Shown one piece after another: positions 34,164 to 38,945 of a stretch of DNA of 38,945 nt (the first letter of the stretch is position 1; each line of letters begins with the position of its first letter). Source of the DNA: CAZCVI01 sp964502145 (GTDB lineage Bacteria > Acidobacteriota > Aminicenantia > UBA2199). The stretch is from contig CAZCVI010000072.1 in NCBI GenBank assembly GCA_964502145.1, positions 1 to 38,945 on the forward strand, written 5' to 3'. The notes under the pieces are model-generated. The model was not told the origin of the DNA, made no database searches, and saw nothing but the letters and a program-made list of their open reading frames with translations. The position numbers and the translations under genes were made by a program.

Positions 34164-35571
34164 ATTTCCCTCCAGCCCTTTTGGCCAGTTTATTTATAAG
34201 AGACTTTATTTTTAAGTAGAAAACTCTTCCCACGAACATTAACCGAATAGAAGCACTAATCATTACAAAAATGATTAGTGCTTGTGAACCGATACTCAGG
34301 TGCTTGTTTTTCCAAACTTCAAAAATAACCGCGCGCAGTTGAGAATGCCACATTCGCAGCATGAAGAATATCATCCAATAGGTATATATAGCAGCAATGA
34401 CTCCATAAAGCAGCAGGATAATTTCGTCCCTTTTTAGTTCTTTTGGCTTAAGCAGTTTTCCTACTGCTTTGGTCCGTAAGAATGCGAAGGATTTTTTTCT
34501 TAAATCAGGTATTTCCAATACATCCATTAGAATATAATAGCCATCAAATTCAAGCAACGGATTAAAATTAAAAAGACATCTTAAATACGCTATTAAACCT
34601 ATTAGGGGGAGCAGTTGAAATATGCCATAGTTGCCAATTAAGGAGTGAAATAAAAAGCAAAGCGACCCGAATAATAAGTCAGTAAAAGGACCTGCCACAG
34701 AAACCAGGATTCTTTCTATTTTAGGTCTCATCCATATATCCGTTGTATCTACAAAAAGGACGGGAATACCAATATAAAGCATTACACCAGCCCGATTGAC
34801 ATGTCTGCCAAATCTCTTGCAGGTAAATGCATGTGCCAACTCGTGAAGTACCACTGGGAAAATTGCAAAAAAAAGCAGTAGGCTTATTGAGAATTTATAA
34901 TTGATATACTTCGTTAACGCAAATTGCTGTGCAAAATATCCCCCAGTAATGAAGATAGCAAGTCCTGCGGTACATAAGATAAAATAAATGTACAGCATCT
35001 CTTTTTTCAAAAAAATCCAGGCAAATTTATCATACATGTATTGCATAATTTTGTCAGTATTCTTAAGGGTAAATTTACTGTTCATAAAAAATGCAGAAAT
35101 TTTTCCAATAATAATCCGCAAATGGCTCACCTTGGCATTTTCAGTGGCCACATATATATTCCAGCTTTTACTTCTCAACATGTTCTTTACTTCCAGATGA
35201 TCAATTAATTTTACCGGCATCTTTGAAATTTTTTTATACTTTAAAAAATAGATATGGCAAATATCAGCGATTGTCTTTGTGCCATCTAACAATTCCCAAA
35301 CAAAGAACTCTTCTTCGTTCAAAGAGATGTAGGCATTATTGGCAGTGTTTTTGATGATATAAGATATACCATTCCTTTTGCTTATCTGCTGGGATATTTC
35401 ATAGTTATCACTTTTTCTTAGTTGCGGTTTTTTGAGTAGGATGTTTGTTGCTTGGGCAGCCATTTCCCAAATAGATGGGTTATCTATCTCTTTGATAGAT
35501 AGACTCTCAAGTTGATGCCCAGCGATGAGATATATGTCTTCTACTTGTTGAATCTCATCGCTTGATATCAT
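34153..35571 (-). CDS. Membrane zinc metalloprotease (M50) with a PqqD-like N-terminal domain
   Basis: The 472-residue protein opens with a soluble region (about 55-130) that resembles PqqD: GISYIIKNTANNAYISLNEE, then FFVWELLDGTKTIADICHIY. PqqD-type domains bind RiPP leader peptides. The rest is an intramembrane M50 protease: VVLHELAHAF (His243, Glu244, His247) and NFNPLLEFDGYY (Asp343), with about six to eight membrane segments. Such proteins are often found with peptide maturases, as putative peptide-cleaving or exporting proteins. The start at ATG 35571 has AAGGGA before it; the end overlaps the hxsD-like gene. It could bind, cleave and move the peptide. Confidence 0.85.
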   Translation of the reverse strand: MISSDEIQQVEDIYLIAGHQLESLSIKEIDNPSIWEMAAQATNILLKKPQLRKSDNYEISQQISKRNGISYIIKNTANNAYISLNEEEFFVWELLDGTKTIADICHIYFLKYKKISKMPVKLIDHLEVKNMLRSKSWNIYVATENAKVSHLRIIIGKISAFFMNSKFTLKNTDKIMQYMYDKFAWIFLKKEMLYIYFILCTAGLAIFITGGYFAQQFALTKYINYKFSISLLLFFAIFPVVLHELAHAFTCKRFGRHVNRAGVMLYIGIPVLFVDTTDIWMRPKIERILVSVAGPFTDLLFGSLCFLFHSLIGNYGIFQLLPLIGLIAYLRCLFNFNPLLEFDGYYILMDVLEIPDLRKKSFAFLRTKAVGKLLKPKELKRDEIILLLYGVIAAIYTYWMIFFMLRMWHSQLRAVIFEVWKNKHLSIGSQALIIFVMISASIRLMFVGRVFYLKIKSLINKLAKRAGGKYDK

Positions 35572-35594
35572 TATTTTTAATTCCCTTGCTGAGC

Positions 35595-36719
35595 TTATTT
35601 TGGCAGTTGGATTTTATATTTACCGATCAGCTCATCGCCATCCAACAACAAATTGGCATACATCACGTTTCCCTTAAAATATAAGTTCTTAATGGAGTAT
35701 TTTTTATCCACAAAAACGTTTGATTTATAAATGTACTTTCCCGTGTTGGAGAAGATATCAATATTCTTAATATTGTCTTCCCCAGACCCATTGGCACAAA
35801 TATATATAAACCCTTTTTCATCCACGTAGATTTCATCGAAGAAGTTCAATTCATCTGGCAGTTTTTTTCTAATCTGCTTTTTTATATCATCTGGCAAATT
35901 GAAACCATTGGCAATCTTATCCTTTAGGGCGGAGGAGGCTTTTATTTTTTCACGATCAAGGGAAAAATGAAATATCTCTTTGCCGTTTAAATCCATGACT
36001 TTGATTAGATATTCATTATTCATTCCAAAATAGAGTTTACCTTTTTGGGAAAACAAAATCATTCCTGGTGTAAGAAGCGATGCTGAATAGCTATAGTTGG
36101 TAGTACTGGTCATGTTTCCTTCTATTTTTTGCACAGTGATGACCCCTTGCTTCCACTTGGGGAACTGGAAAAGGTCTATTTTCTTTTTATTTTTTATATC
36201 ATTAATGGCAACACTACCCATGTCACTGCTGTTGTCCGCTCCTGCGAAAGTGGTTACTGAGATAAATTTATCCGGGTTAATGAAGGATACGGGGGACAGA
36301 TTGATATGCTGGTTTGGAAAACTTTTTATATATTTCCCATTTAGTGAGTAGTAATGAATGTTCAGATCATCGACAATAATCAGCACGTCCTTGAGTAGAT
36401 ATAGACTGCGAAGGGTTGAAAATTCTCCGGGACCAATTCCGCGCTTTCCAAAGGAGGTTAAAAATTTCCCCTCTTGGTCGAAGCAGTAAATCGTGAATAA
36501 TTTTCTATCCATGACATATAGGGTGCCGTTATCCGCGCATTTGAAATCATCTATAATTGAGAACAGGTTTTCTCCTGCTTCAGAAACAGACCATACATAT
36601 TGCATTTTAAAATCCCAAGTGCCTTTTGAAGGTGTATTGGAGTTCTTAACCTCGAAGCCGAACAAATTGCCATAGATGCTAAAAAGAAACATAAAAACTA
36701 TAACTCGAAAGATATGCAT
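35595..36719 (-). CDS. Secreted six-bladed beta-propeller protein
   Basis: The 374-residue protein starts at ATG 36719, with AGGAGA directly before and an N-terminal signal sequence (MHIFRVIVFMFLFSIYGNLF, 1-20). An in-frame upstream start would overlap the M16 gene and bury the signal sequence. The body has 6-bladed (NHL-like) propeller blades: GTLYVMDRKLFTIYCFDQEG, then GPGEFSTLRSLYLL, and KGFIYICANGSGE near the end. Such propellers bind peptides or proteins outside the cytoplasm. It lies 23 nt before the M50 start and 22 nt after the M16 gene, so it belongs to the operon; it is a candidate receptor or carrier for the mature peptide. Confidence 0.8.
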   Translation of the reverse strand: MHIFRVIVFMFLFSIYGNLFGFEVKNSNTPSKGTWDFKMQYVWSVSEAGENLFSIIDDFKCADNGTLYVMDRKLFTIYCFDQEGKFLTSFGKRGIGPGEFSTLRSLYLLKDVLIIVDDLNIHYYSLNGKYIKSFPNQHINLSPVSFINPDKFISVTTFAGADNSSDMGSVAINDIKNKKKIDLFQFPKWKQGVITVQKIEGNMTSTTNYSYSASLLTPGMILFSQKGKLYFGMNNEYLIKVMDLNGKEIFHFSLDREKIKASSALKDKIANGFNLPDDIKKQIRKKLPDELNFFDEIYVDEKGFIYICANGSGEDNIKNIDIFSNTGKYIYKSNVFVDKKYSIKNLYFKGNVMYANLLLDGDELIGKYKIQLPK

Positions 36720-36741
36720 TTTATTCTCCTGATATTCAAAC

Positions 36742-37980
36742 TTAATTTTCCATATTTTTTCCAATTGAAACGACAAAGCGATTTGCTTCGCAAAAATAAC
36801 TGTTCGCAAGTTCATAAACTTGATCAATGCTTACAGAATTGATTTCTACAATAATATCTTCAAAACTTTTGATTTTTCCGGTCAGCATCAATGATGTACC
36901 CAGGAAATCAGATAGAGAACTATCCGTTTCGCAATTCAGCAGTAAATCCCGTTTGTATCTTATCTTTGCAGTCTCCAGTTCTATCGCCTGAATTTTTATT
37001 TTTTTTAATGATGCGAATTCTTCTGTTATAGCATTAAGCACTGATTCTTTTTTGCTGTGATTAAAATTGGTCCAGACAGAAAAATATCCAGTATCCTCAT
37101 AAATAGCAAGCACGGAAGATATAGAGTAAACCAAGTGTAAATCATGTCTCAATTTCTGGTATAATCGTGAGCTTACACCATTTCCGAGAATTTTGTTAAC
37201 CAGTTTAAAGGTATTTAAAGGAGGCGCATTAATCCCAACTCCAGGATAACCGACAAGCAAGTGGGTTTGGAGGGAATTTTTTTCTAGATGAGAGTCTTTT
37301 GGCCTATTCAGTGTGTGGATGGCAGGTTGGTTCTGTTTTTGAGGTGGTAATCCATTTTTTATACCACCGAACATTTTTTGAAATGTATCATGGATTGCAG
37401 TGACCTCAATATCTCCGACAACCACAATAACAATGTTCCCCCCGCAATAATATTTTTGGTGGAATTCCACAATATCTGCAAGGGTAATCTCTTGAAGCGA
37501 ATCTTTATAACCGCATATAGGAGTTCTTAGTGGTGATTCTTTCCAGATTGCTTGAGCAAAAATATCCCAAATAGTGTTGGCCTTGCCATAGGAATTCAAT
37601 ATCTCTTCATAGATTATTTCTTTCTCTTGCTCAAGATTATCGAGGTTAAACGTGGGGTCATTAAAGGTTTCTGAAAAAAGTTGCACGCCTGCGAAAAAGT
37701 TTTCTTTCAGGATAACAAGAGAGTATTCTGTGAATTCCTTAGTGGTGGTCGCATTAATTGTGCCACCCAGTCGATCAATCTGACCATTAATGTCAGCAAG
37801 TGGTGCTGTACTGGAATTTCCAAAAATCAGATGCTCTGCCAGGTGAGATAGACCTGACAGAGCTTGATCATGACGGCTTCCAACCTTTACAAACAGTTTA
37901 AATGTTACAAGTGGGGACAATACCTTTCGCACCACAATCACATGTAGACCGCTGGAAAGCAGAAACTGATTAATTTGCAT
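36742..37980 (-). CDS. M16-family zinc peptidase
   Basis: The 412-residue protein has the inverted zinc motif HLAEH (His46, Glu49, His50) and a downstream EQEKEIIYEEI that supplies the third ligand. The C-terminal domain has SRLYQKLRHDLHLVYSI, the Arg/Tyr pair of M16 proteases. It is a complete two-domain bacterial M16B. M16 proteases cleave the leader in some RiPP pathways (for example PqqF/PqqG). I chose ATG 37980, where homology begins (QINQFLLSSGLHVIVV); a TTG at 38004 would add eight residues. No ribosome binding site is obvious, so translation may depend on the precursor gene, which ends 59 nt upstream. Confidence 0.88.
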   Translation of the reverse strand: MQINQFLLSSGLHVIVVRKVLSPLVTFKLFVKVGSRHDQALSGLSHLAEHLIFGNSSTAPLADINGQIDRLGGTINATTTKEFTEYSLVILKENFFAGVQLFSETFNDPTFNLDNLEQEKEIIYEEILNSYGKANTIWDIFAQAIWKESPLRTPICGYKDSLQEITLADIVEFHQKYYCGGNIVIVVVGDIEVTAIHDTFQKMFGGIKNGLPPQKQNQPAIHTLNRPKDSHLEKNSLQTHLLVGYPGVGINAPPLNTFKLVNKILGNGVSSRLYQKLRHDLHLVYSISSVLAIYEDTGYFSVWTNFNHSKKESVLNAITEEFASLKKIKIQAIELETAKIRYKRDLLLNCETDSSLSDFLGTSLMLTGKIKSFEDIIVEINSVSIDQVYELANSYFCEANRFVVSIGKNMEN

Positions 37981-38039
37981 ATTCCATGTTGCGAATGCAA
38001 GCAAAATCTTTTTTATCTGTTAACTGGTCGGGGTTCACA

Positions 38040-38333
38040 TTATCCTTTTGAATGAGTCGAGTTGTGAGTGTTCGTATGTTCGGAAGTATGAGCAGGTTCT
38101 TGACCAAACGTTAAGGTCAGTAATGAAAAATCAATATATCCTTTGGAAATACGTTCTCCCAATTCTTCTCCGATTTGAGCCAATTCACCTTTGTCGATCG
38201 TGTTTAGGGCAGCGATTTCATCTTGGGTAAGATTGTAATCGGCAGTTGCTTTCAGGGGATCTGATAAAAACTCATTCAAAAAATCATCATCTGTCATTGC
38301 TCTGGCAACAATGTCTTTAAAAGTTTTGTTCAT
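38040..38333 (-). CDS. RiPP precursor with Os1348/NHLP-like leader and His-tetrad core
   Basis: The 97-residue peptide has a helical leader (about 1-65) like Os1348/NHLP-type precursors: DIVARAMTDDDFLNEFLSDP and QDEIAALNTIDKGELAQIGE. A linker (GYIDFSLLTLTFGQEPA, 65-81) is followed by a tail of four tetrads, HTSE HTNT HNST HSKG, so His82, 86, 90 and 94 are spaced exactly four apart. Two fit His-Xaa-Ser (HTS, HNS). The start ATG 38333 has a strong GAGGTGA in front and a very good promoter. It is the first gene of the operon, upstream of all the maturation genes. I infer that modification is on or near the His/Ser/Thr residues. Confidence 0.85.
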   Translation of the reverse strand: MNKTFKDIVARAMTDDDFLNEFLSDPLKATADYNLTQDEIAALNTIDKGELAQIGEELGERISKGYIDFSLLTLTFGQEPAHTSEHTNTHNSTHSKG

Positions 38334-38364
38334 AAATCACCTCTATATCAGAATTTTTTGTTTC

Positions 38365-38392
38365 AGTATATCATAGGCGCAAAAAAAGTCAA
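38365..38392 (-). promoter_or_regulatory. Promoter of the RiPP operon
   Basis: On the minus strand TTGACT and TATACT are 16 nt apart, and TGA before TATACT gives an extended -10 (TG-N-TATACT). The transcript would start about 25 nt before the precursor ATG, leaving room for the GAGGTGA site. Confidence 0.8.
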
Positions 38393-38487
38393 GGAAAAAT
38401 ATGTATCAATTCAGTTTTTCCACAGCATCACCTCCCGATATCCCAATAAGTTTCTGGTTTCAATTCCCTTTCCGGTTTTGGGGGATT

Positions 38488-38512
38488 GTAGACGCGACAT
38501 CCTTGTCGCATT
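38488..38512 (+). repeat. REP-like palindrome
   Basis: GTAGAC plus the hairpin GCGACA-TCCT-TGTCGC and ATT; nearly identical to 30741-30765. Confidence 0.7.
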
Positions 38513-38533
38513 ATTTTAATCCATCGCCCATCA

Positions 38534-38557
38534 ATGCGGCAGGGATGCCGCGTCTAA
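38534..38557 (-). repeat. REP-like palindrome, inverted copy
   Basis: On the minus strand it reads TTAGACGCGGCATCCCTGCC and on; the stem GCGGCA/TGCCGC keeps pairing through matched changes relative to the copies at 30741 and 38488. Confidence 0.65.
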
Positions 38558-38618
38558 TTTAGCCCTCAATCCGAAGGCAGGAAAATATCAAGAACGTATT
38601 GCCATTTGGAGTGTATTC

Positions 38619-38661
38619 GCAACATCCTTGTCGCATTCACAAATAACCCAGCCACTTCACC
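38619..38661 (+). repeat. REP-like palindrome with the same flank as 30741
   Basis: CGCAACATCCTTGTCGCATT followed by AATAACCCAGCCACTT, shared with 30749-30783. The stem has one mismatch (CGCAACA). Confidence 0.6.
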
Positions 38662-38708
38662 TTTGAAAAAACACAAATCGGGTTTATCGGGACACAGTTG
38701 GGAATTTT

Positions 38709-38945
38709 TTAAGACAAAATAAAGGGGAACCCAGACGTATTACCACTGCAAGTAGACACTTTAGGATTGCAATGACACGTTTCACTATTGCAAGTTATGA
38801 TTGCACCACAACATTTAGACATTTCACCTCTGCAATTAGACATTTCAGCACTACATTTAATGATTGCACCACTACATTTAATGATTGCACCACTGCATTT
38901 AATGATTGCACCACTGCATTTAGACATTGCAACACAACATTTAGA
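38709..38945 (-). CDS. Open frame of Cys-containing heptapeptide repeats (5' end outside window)
   Basis: On the minus strand the frame is open from the window edge for 78 codons to a TAA at 38709. It reads as heptads with one fixed Cys: SKCCVAM, SKCSGAI, IKCSGAI twice, IKCSAEM, SNCRGEM, SKCCGAI, ITCNSET, CHCNPKV, STCSGNT, then a short hydrophobic tail (GFPFILS). The DNA repeat is 21 nt, exact near the right edge and more diverged to the left, with changes that keep the frame and the Cys. The other strand is full of stops. It could be a minisatellite that happens to be open, or a real Cys-rich repeat protein. Confidence 0.45.
   Translation of the reverse strand, partial: SKCCVAMSKCSGAIIKCSGAIIKCSGAIIKCSAEMSNCRGEMSKCCGAIITCNSETCHCNPKVSTCSGNTSGFPFILS

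Larger units (their letters stand above)
38334..38708. other. Intergenic region with promoter and REP-like palindromes
   Basis: No credible gene. It holds the RiPP promoter (38365-38392) and three REP-like elements (38488-38512, 38534-38557, 38619-38661). Confidence 0.6.

Noticed and set aside
36720..36827. Longer propeller protein with 36 extra N-terminal residues
   Set aside because: It would overlap the M16 gene, and the AGGAGA site plus signal peptide favour ATG 36719.

Overview
The window looks like part of a chromosome of an anaerobic, Gram-negative-type bacterium of moderate to low GC. Anaerobic metabolism is suggested by a complete pyruvate:ferredoxin oxidoreductase (13044-16592). 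An outer membrane is suggested by a secreted protease ending in what looks like a beta-barrel (9178-12027). Promoters are ordinary sigma70 type (TTGACA-17-TAAAAT and similar). The lineage cannot be fixed from the sequence; a poorly sampled phylum is likely because many genes are recognisable only at family level.

Layout. (1) 1-4743, defence-like: a truncated TIR-STAND NTPase with a PPR-like C-terminus, an AAA ATPase with a PD-(D/E)xK-like C-terminal domain, then a gene-free stretch with degenerate repeats. (2) 4744-12482: a serine beta-lactamase/cyclic-peptide-exporter fusion, thioredoxin reductase, a gluzincin/propeller/barrel protein and a minimal AraC-type regulator. (3) 13044-16667: nifJ with a clean terminator. 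(4) 16702-20131, a toxin-antitoxin and pseudogene island: nucleotidyltransferase pair, decayed WD40 gene, YefM/YoeB-like remnants split by a DUF4160/DUF2442 pair, a lone HigA and a MazEF-like pair. Most of it lies between two 28-bp near-identical direct repeats, one of which forms the 3' end of the PBP1A gene. (5) 20112-24159: PBP1A and a DUF4143 ATPase. (6) 24172-29290: pstSCAB-phoU behind an 11-bp-phased Pho box. (7) 29291-30979: repeats, one small gene, gene remnants. (8) 30980-38392: a RiPP (ribosomally made, modified peptide) locus. (9) 38400-38945: REP-like palindromes and an open frame of cysteine-containing heptapeptide repeats cut by the window end.

The most notable system is the RiPP locus. 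A strong promoter (38365-38392, minus strand) drives a 97-residue precursor with an Os1348/NHLP-like leader and a C-terminal tail of four tetrads that each begin with His (HTSE HTNT HNST HSKG). Behind it on the same strand are an M16 peptidase, a secreted six-bladed beta-propeller, a PqqD-like/M50 membrane protease, an HxsD-like protein and an HxsB-like radical SAM/SPASM maturase. A second radical SAM enzyme and a small zinc-binding protein converge on this operon from the other strand. HxsB and HxsD belong to the poorly characterised His-Xaa-Ser systems, but the precursor type, His spacing, M50, M16 and propeller components differ from the usual hxsABCD set. This looks like a distinct variant: the precursor is modified at or near its histidines, then cleaved and exported.
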